The notes: generated by a model not told the origin, from the sequence alone. 64,000 bases of DNA from Saccharothrix luteola (GCF_020859565.1 NZ_JAJHUO010000002.1:374964-438963), one strand, 5' to 3'. Shown: positions 1 to 8,463, counted from the first letter of the stretch. Numbers and translations are program-made.

Positions 1-2
1 CC

Positions 3-3000
3 GGGGTCATCTCGCGGCGCCAGGTCGCCGACCCGGGCCGGGCGGCGGCGGCGAGCAGGCGGCTGTGCGACGAGCGCGACCGGCTCGGCGCGCACGTGCT
101 CCGGGACTTCGTGCGCACGTTCAACGAGGCGATGGCGGGCCGCCCCGCCGTGATGGTGCTCGACGCGGTGGACCGGGTGTACGCGAACCGCTCGCGCGAG
201 GAGCTGGCCGACCTGCTCCGGCAGCTGTTCCGGCTGTACCGCGACTGCCCGGCGATGCGGATCGTGCTGGCCGGCCGCCACCCGATCACCGTGCCGGTGC
301 TGCCGCCCGCGGTCGATCGGCACCTGGTCCCGTTCACCGACGACGACGCGTCGCGCTACCTGGCCGACCGGCGCCGCATCACGCGCGCCGACCTGCGGCA
401 CGCGATCGTGGCGAAGGCCGGGGGAGAGCCGGTGGTGCTGGCGCGCCTGGCCGACCTGGTGCAGCAGCGGCCCGACATCACACCGGCCGAGATCCGGGAG
501 TACCGGGCGGACCTGACCGCGCTCGTGCTCCAGGTCCTGCGGCCGATCGCCGACCCGGGCCTGCGGTGGCTGCTCCGGTACGGGATGGTGGCGCGGACGT
601 TGAGCCTCGACTTCGCGCGCGAGGTGCTCCAGCCGTACTTGCGCGCCGCCGCGTCCGGCGACCTGGACCTCGACGACCCGGGCGAGGACGTGGTGCCGGG
701 CGGCGAGCCGGCGTCGTTGTTCCCCGCCACCGCCGACGTGGACGTCGAGCGGTTGTGGCCGCGGCTGACGGCGTTCGCGGGCACCACCTCCTGGGTCGTG
801 CCGGTGCCGGGCGAGCCGGGCTCGCTGCGGTTCGCCGAGGCCGTGGCCGAGCCGATGCGCCGCCTGGTCCGGTCGCACGCCGTCCACGACCGGCTGCACG
901 CCGGCGCGGTGGCGTTCTTCGAGCGCAAGGCGGAGGCCGACCCCGACCGGTGGGACCGGTGGACGAGGGAGGCGGTCTACCACCGGTTCCGGCTGGAGGG
1001 CCCCGCCGCCGTGGCCTACTGGCGCGCCGCCTTGGACGAGGTGGAGCTGGGTGAGGCGCACCGGCGGGCCGCGTTGGCCGAGGAGGTGCTGGGTCCCGAC
1101 TACGTCGACGCCGACGCCGACCCGCGCCGGTGGGAGGAGCACGGGCCGATCGTGACCCGGGAGACCGTGGTGGAGGCCCGGTACGAGCTGGCCGCGGCGC
1201 TCACCCAGATGGCGAGGCAGGGCGGCGTCGAGGCGGCGGACCAGCTGTGGAGCCGGGCCGAGGAGAACTTCTCCGCCGTCGTGCGCGACCGGGACGACTT
1301 CGGCGCGGACGTCGTGCCCGACTGGCGGCTCGCGTACGTGCGTGCCGCGCTGGCGCTGAAGTCCGGCGACGTGACCACCGCGCGAGCCGAGCTGGAGCGG
1401 GCGCTGCGGCGGTCGTCCGGCACCAAGGACGACGTGCGGCTGCGCATCCTGCTCGGCGACGTGCGGATGATCCTCGGCGACCGGCTCGCGCCCGACGAGT
1501 ACCGGCGTGCGGCGGAGGCGGCGGTCCGCGTCGGCGCCCACCGGTGGGAACCGCCGATCCGGCTGCGGATCGTGAAGGCGTACCGGCACTTCGGGCGCTT
1601 GGCGGAAGCGATCCGCGAGCTGGTCCGCGCCCGGCGGTGCGGGCCGTCGAACGCCGAGCAGCAGCGCCGCTCCGGCCTGCTCGCGGTCGAGCTCGGCCTC
1701 GGCGCGAACCGGCTGGAGTGGGCGGCTTTGCACGCGCGACGGGTCGCCGCGCGCGACGGTGACTGGGAGGGGCAGGCCGCCGGCGCGAGGGTGGCGTTGG
1801 CCGCGCGCAGGCCGCTGCTCGCGCTCGACCTCGCGCACCGCGCCGAGCGCTCCGCCCGCGGCACCACCGGCACCGCGCTCGCGCGCGAGCTGACCGGGGT
1901 CGCCGAGGGCGTGGTGGCGCACTACGGGAAAGCCTTGCACGCGCTGGAAACCGCACGGTCGCGGTGGCGTCACGAGGGTGACCGCGCGGCCGTCGCCCGC
2001 TGCCACACGCACTCCGCGGTGCTGCTCATGCGGGAGGTCGGCAACCTCACCCTGGCCGAGCACCACCTGGCCGAGGCCGCCGAGCTGACCACGCGGGGCA
2101 CCGACGCCTGGTGCGCCGCGGAGTTGGCCCGGGTCGAGCTGCTGGGTCTCGCCGCACGGCCGCACGAGGCGCTGGACGCGGTCGCCGCCGTGATCGACGA
2201 GCTCCACCGGCGGGCACGCCCACCGTGCCTGGTGGCACGTGCCGCCCTGGAAGGGCTGGCGATCGACCTGCCCGACGGGTTCGGGTGGTTGCTGCACGAA
2301 CTGGTGGCGCGGCTGCGCGAGATCACGCCCGCGTCCGCGCGCCTGGTCGTGCTGGACGAACTGCGCCGCGTGCCCGACCCGCACGACGACCCGGCGCGGG
2401 ACGCGTGGCGCGAGGTCGCGTCGCTGGTGCGGTTGGAGACCGACCGGCTGCGTGCGACGGATCGCGCCCTGCTGGACCTCAGGTCGGCGGAGGTGGACCG
2501 GCTGACCGGCGATCGGGCGGCGGCGGAGCGGAAGCTGGCCGAGGCGCGCCCGACCGGTGGCTCGTGGTTCACGCTCCGGGAGTGGTCGCGTGCCGCGGAC
2601 CGGCTGGGACTTCCCGCGCGAGGCGACGTCGAAGCGTTCCTCCGGGAGTTCGGCGACCACCCGATGCTGTGCGCGGCTTTCCTGGTCGAACGCGCGGAAG
2701 CCTTGATCGCGCTGGACGAGTCGGATCGAGCGGACGCGTTGTTGCGCCGGGCGGCGCCGCTGCTCGTCGCCGCCGACGAGCGGGAGACCCAGTGGCACGC
2801 GAGGTCGCACTACGCCGACAGCGTGATCGCGGAGAAGTCCAGCCTGGAGCCGGAACCGAAGCTGGTCCGCGCCGGCGCGACGTTCGCCGCGCTCGGTGAC
2901 ACCCGCCGTGCGGCGGTCGCGTCCCGCTTCACGCGAGGGCGGATCGGCACGACGCTGCGGAGCGCGCGCGGACGGGTGCGGCTGGCCGTCGAGGACGGTG

Positions 3001-4238
3001 CGCTGGTCGTCGGGACGTTCGTCCCGCCCGACGTGGACACCACCGTCCGCCACGACAACGCCCTCGTGGACGCGATCCTCGGCGTCGGCCGGGCGGGCTC
3101 CGGGCCCCTCGCCGAACGACTGCGGGAGGACTGGCAGGCGACGTGCGCCGGGCTCGGCTCGCTGCTCCTGCCCGGTCCGGCGCTGCGGGCGCTGCGGAGC
3201 CCGTTCGACCTCCGGTGCGACGTCGAGGACCGCAGGCTCGGCCCGGTGCCGTGGGAACTGGCGCTGCGGCCGGACGTGCGGCGGCTGGTCGTGCTCGACC
3301 CCGCCGTCGCCACGTTCCACCGGGCCGTGTCGCGGGAGGCCGCCTACCGCGACGAGATCAGGTTCGTCCAGGTCGGCCTCAACCGCGCGGCCGACGAGGA
3401 CCTGGCGGCCGACGGCGACCTCGGCCCGCACACCAGGGAGGCGTTGCGGCGGTACCAGGAGGCACGGGGGCTCACCCCGGACGCCGACCTCGGCGCCGAG
3501 CTGCTGGACCGGTTGCAGCGCGACCTCGCCGAGCCGGTCAAGCCGCTGGCGGTGCTGGCCCAGCCGAGCCGGTCGTCGCAGCTCGACTCCGCCCGCGGGC
3601 ACCTGAGCTCCGGCGTCGACCTGGCCCGCCTGTACGGCAGCCACGGGTTCGACGTGGAGTCGGTCGAGAACCCCACGCTGGACCGGCTCGCCGGCGCGGT
3701 GACCCGCGCGGTCCGCGGTGGGCGGACGCCGGCGGTGGTGCACCTGGCGGGCGGGCTGCGCGAGTCCGGCGGCGGCGTCGCGCTCACGTTCCTCGCCGGT
3801 GGTTGGGCGGCGGAGGCGTTCACCGCCACGCCGACCGCCGAGGAGATCCCGGTGACGGCGCTCAACCGGGTGCTCGCCGCCGTGCCGCGTGACGGGTTCC
3901 GGCCGCTGGTGGTGCTCGACGTGAACCGGCCGTGGGGCTCGGACGACGCGATCTCGTACCTGCTGCTGCGCAACGCGTTCGGGGGCGACCTGTTCGCCCT
4001 CGGCCGGTGCGCCGGCGTGCTGGGCACCGGCCTGGCCGGCGACGGCGAGCACGACCTGTGCGACGCCGTGATCGGCGCGATCGCGGCCGGCCGGTCCCTG
4101 GCCGAGGTGGCGGGCGGGCTGCGTTCGGCCGCACGGCACGCCACCGGACTCGACCGGGTGCTGCCGTCGGCCGGCGTCGCCCTGCACACGCACCTGCCGT
4201 GGCTGCGGCTCGTGCCCGGACCGGGAGGACGGCCATGA
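3..4238 (+). CDS. STAND-like ATPase with helical repeats and degenerate CHAT-like C-terminal domain (5' end outside window)
   Basis: The frame is open from the window edge with no start, so the N-terminus (and any P-loop) lies upstream; 1411 residues are visible. Near positions 144-200 is a Walker-B-like strand (VMVLDAVDRV), followed by a sensor-like IVLAGRHPI, as in STAND/NACHT-type ATPases. The middle (about 1000-2950) is Ala/Leu/Arg-rich helical sequence of TPR type. The C-terminal third has CHAT hallmarks: a PWELA motif near 3249 and a strand ending in VVHLAGG (His codon at 3741). Where CHAT proteases carry the catalytic Cys, the strand reads VVLDVNRP (3909-3932), so the peptidase is probably inactive or re-wired. 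A short segment at 3411-3518 resembles a peptidoglycan-binding-1 repeat. The stop overlaps the next start (ATGA), so the genes are translationally coupled. Role inferred: NTP-dependent sensor or switch of a conflict system. Confidence 0.7.
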   Translation, partial: GVISRRQVADPGRAAAASRRLCDERDRLGAHVLRDFVRTFNEAMAGRPAVMVLDAVDRVYANRSREELADLLRQLFRLYRDCPAMRIVLAGRHPITVPVLPPAVDRHLVPFTDDDASRYLADRRRITRADLRHAIVAKAGGEPVVLARLADLVQQRPDITPAEIREYRADLTALVLQVLRPIADPGLRWLLRYGMVARTLSLDFAREVLQPYLRAAASGDLDLDDPGEDVVPGGEPASLFPATADVDVERLWPRLTAFAGTTSWVVPVPGEPGSLRFAEAVAEPMRRLVRSHAVHDRLHAGAVAFFERKAEADPDRWDRWTREAVYHRFRLEGPAAVAYWRAALDEVELGEAHRRAALAEEVLGPDYVDADADPRRWEEHGPIVTRETVVEARYELAAALTQMARQGGVEAADQLWSRAEENFSAVVRDRDDFGADVVPDWRLAYVRAALALKSGDVTTARAELERALRRSSGTKDDVRLRILLGDVRMILGDRLAPDEYRRAAEAAVRVGAHRWEPPIRLRIVKAYRHFGRLAEAIRELVRARRCGPSNAEQQRRSGLLAVELGLGANRLEWAALHARRVAARDGDWEGQAAGARVALAARRPLLALDLAHRAERSARGTTGTALARELTGVAEGVVAHYGKALHALETARSRWRHEGDRAAVARCHTHSAVLLMREVGNLTLAEHHLAEAAELTTRGTDAWCAAELARVELLGLAARPHEALDAVAAVIDELHRRARPPCLVARAALEGLAIDLPDGFGWLLHELVARLREITPASARLVVLDELRRVPDPHDDPARDAWREVASLVRLETDRLRATDRALLDLRSAEVDRLTGDRAAAERKLAEARPTGGSWFTLREWSRAADRLGLPARGDVEAFLREFGDHPMLCAAFLVERAEALIALDESDRADALLRRAAPLLVAADERETQWHARSHYADSVIAEKSSLEPEPKLVRAGATFAALGDTRRAAVASRFTRGRIGTTLRSARGRVRLAVEDGALVVGTFVPPDVDTTVRHDNALVDAILGVGRAGSGPLAERLREDWQATCAGLGSLLLPGPALRALRSPFDLRCDVEDRRLGPVPWELALRPDVRRLVVLDPAVATFHRAVSREAAYRDEIRFVQVGLNRAADEDLAADGDLGPHTREALRRYQEARGLTPDADLGAELLDRLQRDLAEPVKPLAVLAQPSRSSQLDSARGHLSSGVDLARLYGSHGFDVESVENPTLDRLAGAVTRAVRGGRTPAVVHLAGGLRESGGGVALTFLAGGWAAEAFTATPTAEEIPVTALNRVLAAVPRDGFRPLVVLDVNRPWGSDDAISYLLLRNAFGGDLFALGRCAGVLGTGLAGDGEHDLCDAVIGAIAAGRSLAEVAGGLRSAARHATGLDRVLPSAGVALHTHLPWLRLVPGPGGRP

Positions 4239-5560
4239 CCACCACCGACCGCAAGGTCGCCGAGCTCAGGCACAAGCTCGCCGGCATCGACGCCGACTTC
4301 GCCCGGTGGCGCGCGGAGACCGGGTCGGGCCGGGTCCTGCGCAAGCACCACACGCAGGTGGTCCGGCTCACCGACCGGCTCGGCGGGGTGGTCGAGCGGA
4401 TCGGCGCGGAGCTGGACGCGGTCGCGGCCGACGGCGCCGACGTCCTGCGGGAGTGCCGCCGGCTCCAGCTGCGGATGCTGGAGGTGCACCGGCTGTGGGA
4501 CTTCTACCGCTCGAAGCTGAACCTGCGGTACGTGGAGTGGTACCGGCCGTTCCTGACCGCCGTGGACGAGTTCGCCTGGCGGTGCTACGAGCCCGCGGCG
4601 GCCGGCCGCGACCGCGAGGCCCCGCTGGTGCACCTCAGCGGCGAGTTCAGCCCGTTCACGCACCTGCGGGAGACGCCGTTCGTGGTCGAGGACGTGCCCG
4701 ACGCCTTGAACACCGCGGACTTCCTCGGCGTGGTCACGCGGCTGCCGATCCCGATCATCGGCCTGCCGTGGTACCAGCTCGTGCACCTGCCGGACGCGGT
4801 GGTGATCGGGCACGAGGTCGGGCACGCGGTGGAACGCGACTTCGGCCTGCTCGGCACGGTCCGCGCGCTGACCAGGCCGGTGTTCCGGACCATGCCCGAG
4901 GCCCGGCGCGACGCCTGGGACACGTGGCTGCCGGAGGTCTTCGCCGACCTGTACGGGGTGCTGGCGGCCGGTCCGGCGTTCGCGTCCGCGCTGGCCGACC
5001 TGCTCGTCGTGGACGACGCCCCCACGGCCGCCGAGGTCGACGGGCCGGTCCTGGTCCACCCGCACGCGGCCGTGCGGCTCGCGTTGACCGCGCAGGCGTT
5101 GGCGGAGACGGGTTTCGCGACGCCGCGGGCGGCGTGCGGGCAGTTCGAGGACGACATCGCCCCGATGACGACGGCACTGCTGGACGGGCCGTACCCGGGC
5201 CTCGGCGACCGGCCGCTGCGCGAGGTGATCGCGTTCACCGCCGACCAGCAGCGCCACGCCGTCACCGCCGCCGACGGCCTGGTGGACCACCAACGCCCGG
5301 AGACCAGCGACGTCCGCTGCCTGATCGCGGCGGCACGGCTCGCGTTCGACCGCGAACCCGCCCTGTTCGCCCCGCCGCCGCCCGACCGCGTCAACGCGCA
5401 GGACCTGATCCTCGACAAGGTCGCGAAGGCCGTCGGGGACGGCTCGCGCGCCGACGTCGGCGAGGAGGGCCCGGTCGCGGACGACCGGGCCGCCGGCGCG
5501 GAGCTCTACGACCTGATCGACACGATGATCCGAAAGGCCCACGATGACCACCATGACTGA
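4235..5560 (+). CDS. HEXXH-motif zinc metallopeptidase-like protein
   Basis: This is a 441-aa protein whose ATG overlaps the upstream stop in an ATGA junction. It has no signal peptide or membrane segment, so it is predicted to be cytosolic. Residues 193-197 are HEVGH, the canonical zinc-binding and catalytic motif of zincin peptidases. E234 in WLPEVFADLYG, 37 residues downstream, is well placed as a gluzincin-like third ligand. The first 100 residues are charged and helical (TTTDRKVAELRHKLAGI...), possibly a coiled-coil adaptor. I cannot assign a named peptidase family. Its place between a STAND-like protein and a trypsin-like peptidase, with overlaps on both sides, suggests it is an effector or a processing protease of the same system. 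The motif is seen directly; the role is inferred. Confidence 0.75.
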   Translation: MTTTDRKVAELRHKLAGIDADFARWRAETGSGRVLRKHHTQVVRLTDRLGGVVERIGAELDAVAADGADVLRECRRLQLRMLEVHRLWDFYRSKLNLRYVEWYRPFLTAVDEFAWRCYEPAAAGRDREAPLVHLSGEFSPFTHLRETPFVVEDVPDALNTADFLGVVTRLPIPIIGLPWYQLVHLPDAVVIGHEVGHAVERDFGLLGTVRALTRPVFRTMPEARRDAWDTWLPEVFADLYGVLAAGPAFASALADLLVVDDAPTAAEVDGPVLVHPHAAVRLALTAQALAETGFATPRAACGQFEDDIAPMTTALLDGPYPGLGDRPLREVIAFTADQQRHAVTAADGLVDHQRPETSDVRCLIAAARLAFDREPALFAPPPPDRVNAQDLILDKVAKAVGDGSRADVGEEGPVADDRAAGAELYDLIDTMIRKAHDDHHD

Positions 5561-6515
5561 ACGACCTCAGGACCCCATGGCCGCCGTGGCGCAGCTCGCC
5601 CGGGTGGTCGCGGGCGACGACGAGCAGCGGTTCGTGCTGGTGTACCACGCGATCGCCAACCAGGTCGACGGCTTCCTCAACGGTGACGCCGCCGAGGGCT
5701 ACCGCCTGGCCCGCTCGCTGCTCCGCCGCGGCGTGTCGCCCCTGACCAGGTCGGCCGTCGCCACCGAGCCGCCGTCCGACAGCATCTTCACCGACCCGGT
5801 GTACCTGGCCAACATGCGTGCCGTGGTCGAGGACCACGCCCGCATCATCGGCGGCGTGCCCACGGCCGACTTCCCGGAGTGCGTCGCCATCGGCAGCGCC
5901 GACGGGTGGTGCTGCTCGGGCACGCTCGTCTCCCAGAACGTCGTCGTCACCGCCGGGCACTGCGTGGACGGCGGGTGCGCGGCCCGCGTGTTCATCGGCA
6001 AGGACGTGGAGTTCCCGGAGGACGGCGAGGTGATCGAGGTGGAGACCGCGCTCGCGCACCCCGACTACCGCCCGCCGCGCCCGACCGGGGACATCGCCGT
6101 CCTGGTGCTCGCCCGCCCCGCCTCGGTCACGCCGCGCCCGATCGCGACGCCCGACCAGGTCGCCGCCGCCAAGTTCGTGCGGCTCGCGGGGTACGGCAAC
6201 ACCGACGTGCACAGCAGCGGCGGCTACGGCCGCAGGCGGATGGTGGACGTGCCGATCGCGAGCGACCACCCCCGGCACGGCGCGGACGCGGCCACGGAGT
6301 TCGTGGCCGGCTCGCCGTTCCTCGACCGGGACAGCTGCAACGGCGACAGCGGCGGTCCCGCCTACGTTCAGTCGGGTGGCCAGTGGTTCCTGGCCGGCGC
6401 GACGTCCCGGGCCACCGCCTCGTCGCTGCGCCCGTGCGGCGACGGCGGCATCTACACCCGCGTGGCGTCCTACGAGAAGTGGCTGTGGACCGTGCCGGGG
6501 GCCGTCCGGCCCTGA
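5544..6515 (+). CDS. Trypsin-like serine peptidase without signal peptide, with N-terminal helical extension
   Basis: The protein has 323 aa and starts at ATG 5544, inside the end of the metallopeptidase gene (17-nt overlap); an alternative ATG lies at 5553. The S1 family triad is complete: H139 in VVTAGHC, D183 in DIAVLV and S269 in CNGDSGGP. Chymotrypsin-like enzymes are normally secreted, but no signal peptide is visible. Instead residues 1-70 form a helical, acidic segment (MAAVAQLARVVAGDDEQ...) that could be a death-like or adaptor module recruiting it to the STAND protein. Several cysteines (CCSG, GHC, GGC, SCN, RPC) resemble trypsin disulfide positions, which is odd for a cytosolic protein. 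It is probably the executing protease of the operon. Confidence 0.85.
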   Translation: MTTMTERPQDPMAAVAQLARVVAGDDEQRFVLVYHAIANQVDGFLNGDAAEGYRLARSLLRRGVSPLTRSAVATEPPSDSIFTDPVYLANMRAVVEDHARIIGGVPTADFPECVAIGSADGWCCSGTLVSQNVVVTAGHCVDGGCAARVFIGKDVEFPEDGEVIEVETALAHPDYRPPRPTGDIAVLVLARPASVTPRPIATPDQVAAAKFVRLAGYGNTDVHSSGGYGRRRMVDVPIASDHPRHGADAATEFVAGSPFLDRDSCNGDSGGPAYVQSGGQWFLAGATSRATASSLRPCGDGGIYTRVASYEKWLWTVPGAVRP

Positions 6516-6527
6516 GGGGTGGTCTTC

Positions 6528-6542
6528 GACCGGCAGCCGGTC
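6528..6542. terminator. Short perfect hairpin between convergent genes
   Basis: GACCGG-CAG-CCGGTC is a 6-bp stem with a 3-nt loop, 12 bases after the serine peptidase stop and in the 85-bp gap before the convergent phosphatase gene. There is no U-tract, as is usual for actinobacterial terminators. It may end the three-gene operon. Confidence 0.3.
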
Positions 6543-6600
6543 GGCGAGGGCCCGGTGACAGGTCCGGTCTCGTGGCCGCCGTGGCACCTGACGTCGTCGC

Positions 6601-7092
6601 TCACGTCTCCTCGGGGCTGTCGTGGTGGTGGGCGAACCAGGCTATCCACCGCCGCTGCCCCGGTGTCTCGACCGCGCGTGGGCGGTAGTGGTGGCGGGTC
6701 CAGGCGACCGCGTCGTCGGCGGGGTGGCCGGCCAGGACCGCCAGGCAGGCGATCACGGTGCCCGTCCGGCCCGTGCCGCCCGTGCACGCGACCTCGACGC
6801 GCCGCCCGGAGCGGGCGAGGCGGTACGCGCCGGTGATCTTCGCCGCCGCGTCCCGGTGGTCGCGAGGTGTGCGGAAGTCCGGCCAGGCGATCCAGTCCGC
6901 CGGCCAGTCGGGCTGCCACGTGGCACGCCGGCGGAGCAGTCGGCCGAGGCCGCCGTGCCGGGCGTCGGGTGGGTGGCCCAGGTACAGGCCGAAGTCCGGC
7001 AGCGGACCTGCCGGGAAGGGCTCGCGCCGGCCTCGCCCGCGGACGACCGTGCCGTCCGGTAGGGCGATGGCTCCGGTGAACGGCTCGCTCAT
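6601..7092 (-). CDS. Protein tyrosine / dual-specificity phosphatase-like protein
   Basis: The 163-aa protein carries the PTP signature C(X)5R as VACTGGTGRTGT, with C103 the nucleophile and R109 the phosphate-binding residue. The predicted general-acid Asp is not identified with certainty. The length fits a small DSP-like phosphatase. The start is the ATG at 7092, which overlaps the stop of the upstream HTH gene (ATGA), so the pair is translationally coupled. The substrate is unknown. The partner is an excisionase-type DNA-binding protein and the operon converges on the protease operon. The catalytic motif is seen directly; the physiological role is not known. Confidence 0.8.
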   Translation of the reverse strand: MSEPFTGAIALPDGTVVRGRGRREPFPAGPLPDFGLYLGHPPDARHGGLGRLLRRRATWQPDWPADWIAWPDFRTPRDHRDAAAKITGAYRLARSGRRVEVACTGGTGRTGTVIACLAVLAGHPADDAVAWTRHHYRPRAVETPGQRRWIAWFAHHHDSPEET

Positions 7093-7514
7093 GCCGTTTC
7101 CTCCTCCACCAGCGCGGCGACCAGCCGCAGGACCTCCGCGGTGGCCCGCGCCTCGCCGGTGGTGAGCACCTTCAGCCGGGCTCGCTCCGCGTCGTGCACC
7201 GCGTGCAGGTGCAGCACCGGCTTGCCCAGCGGGCCGGTCGGCAGGCCGTTGAGCAGGGCGGTGAACCGGTCCGCGGTCTCGGCGTCGATGCCGTCGACGT
7301 CGAGGACGGCGGAGACGTCGAGCCGCCGTTCGCGCTCGCCGTGGTCGGCGGGCCGACCGGTCAGCGCCTCGAAGTCGGCCCGGGCGACGCGGTACTGCTT
7401 CCCGATGCGCACCGCGTTCAGCCGGCCGTCGCGCACGTAGCCCCGGACCGTGGCCACGTGCAGACCGAGGCGCTCGGCGACCTGCTCGATCGAGTACCAA
7501 TCTTGCGTCATCAT
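7089..7514 (-). CDS. Excisionase/MerR-type helix-turn-helix DNA-binding protein
   Basis: The product is 141 aa from ATG 7514, with GGAG nine bases upstream. An in-frame upstream start at 7541 is possible but lacks a ribosome site. Residues 7-45 (YSIEQVAERLGLHVATVRGYVRDGRL... ) are a winged-helix HTH_17/excisionase-like domain with the usual G-x-L-x-A-V-R-I-G-x-x-Y-R-V wing. The remaining 90 residues are an acidic, Ala/Leu-rich helical tail of unknown fold (DVDGIDAETADRFTALLNG). It is the first gene of a two-gene operon with the phosphatase. Repeated TTGCGTCA and CGTCAC words over its start and upstream region suggest autoregulation. Confidence 0.8.
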   Translation of the reverse strand: MMTQDWYSIEQVAERLGLHVATVRGYVRDGRLNAVRIGKQYRVARADFEALTGRPADHGERERRLDVSAVLDVDGIDAETADRFTALLNGLPTGPLGKPVLHLHAVHDAERARLKVLTTGEARATAEVLRLVAALVEEETA

Positions 7515-7588
7515 TACGTATCGCTCCGCATGGAGAAGCACTATAGCGAAGTTTGCGTCACCTGCTGCACGTCACTCTTCATCGTCAC
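7503..7588 (-). promoter_or_regulatory. Putative operator: repeated TTGCGTCA / CGTCAC words at the HTH gene start
   Basis: TTGCGTCA occurs at 7503-7510 (overlapping codons 2-4 of the HTH gene) and again at 7553-7560, exactly 50 bp apart. CGTCAC occurs at 7556-7561, 7570-7575 and 7583-7588, spaced 14 and 13 bp. A TATAGT -10-like hexamer (minus strand, 7544-7539) lies between the blocks; no good -35 is visible. The layout is consistent with binding of the excisionase-like protein to its own promoter. Confidence 0.35.
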
Positions 7589-7622
7589 TACGTTGAGCTT
7601 GATCGCTTTGGGGAGGGTTGCG

Positions 7623-8436
7623 GTGGTCCTGCTCCGGGAACCGCCCGCGGACGGCGCTCGCAAGGTCGTGGCGGCAGCGGTGCTGCTGGTGGTCGAGGGC
7701 GGGCGTGCGATGCGGTTGCCCGGCGAGGAGGAGTTCGGTCTCCGGTGGTGGTGCGGCTGTCGTCGCTGACGGACCGGGTGCTGGCGGTGCGCGTGGCCGA
7801 CGGCGGCCTGGTGGAGTTCCACGACCTGGCGGCGAAGGCCGTGCTGATGCCGGTGGGCGCGGCAGCGGTGCTGGTCGCGGGCTGGGTGCTGGTCCGGGCC
7901 GGGCGGCGGCACGGGCGGGGGTTCAGGACGAAGGTGCTGTACACGGTGGCGGGTGCGGTGCTCGCCGCGGCGATGGTCCTCGCACCGGGCGGATTCGGCC
8001 GTGGGGCGTTCGACAGCGCGACGACCGCGCCGGTGACCGACCTGACGCAGGTGGAACTGCGGACCGGTGCGCCGCCGCCGGTGGCCGGGCGGGGCGCGGT
8101 CGCGCGGTCCGGGGACGCCGCGGTTCGCGTGCTCGAAGTCCGGCGCGGCGCACCGGAGGGCGCGGCGCGGTGGATGAGCGAGTTCCAGGTGCTGACCCTG
8201 GTGGTCGAGGAGACCAGGTCGACCGCAGGGGAGCCGGTCGCGGTGCGGTTGGTGGCCGACGAGCACGGCGCACCGGTCCGCGTGGACGACTGCGCGGGCG
8301 CCCTGGGTGCGCTCACCGGGGCGGCGTCCGCTCCGGGCACCGCACCACGCTGCTCTGCTTCGCGGTCCCGCCGGGCTTCGCGCCGTCCTACGTGCTGCTG
8401 GGCACGCCGGCCGACCGGGCGCTGCCGACCCTGTGA
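7623..8436 (+). pseudogene. Two-frameshift remnant of a small membrane protein gene
   Basis: Coding character (G/C third positions and plausible protein sequence) moves between three frames. From GTG 7623, preceded by GGGAGG, one frame reads VVLLREPPADGARKVVAAAV... to about 7742. From there the frame beginning near GTG 7745 reads VVVRLSSLTDRVLAVRVADG... with two hydrophobic segments (KAVLMPVGAAAVLVAGWVLV and VLYTVAGAVLAAAMVLA). Near 8335 that frame degenerates into Arg/Ser-rich sequence, while the next frame continues sensibly as [20 protein letters not shown] and stops at 8436. Both shifts equal a loss of one base. An intact version would be about 270 aa with two membrane helices. Alternatively a shorter intact gene starts at GTG 7745 (GAGGAGGAG upstream) with only the second shift. 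The family is not recognised. Sequencing error cannot be excluded. Confidence 0.55.
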
Positions 8437-8463
8437 CGGGAGTTCGCCCGGTCTGGGGCGGCG

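Noticed and set aside
3344..5554. Minus-strand open frame of 736 codons opposite the metallopeptidase
   Set aside because: Low-complexity Arg/Val/Gln composition and no start signal; the plus-strand gene has a zinc motif and coupled starts.
7530..7769. Separate 79-residue plus-strand gene starting at ATG 7530
   Set aside because: The start overlaps the HTH promoter and has no ribosome site; the coding-like part begins at GTG 7623 and is better read as the first piece of the frameshifted gene.
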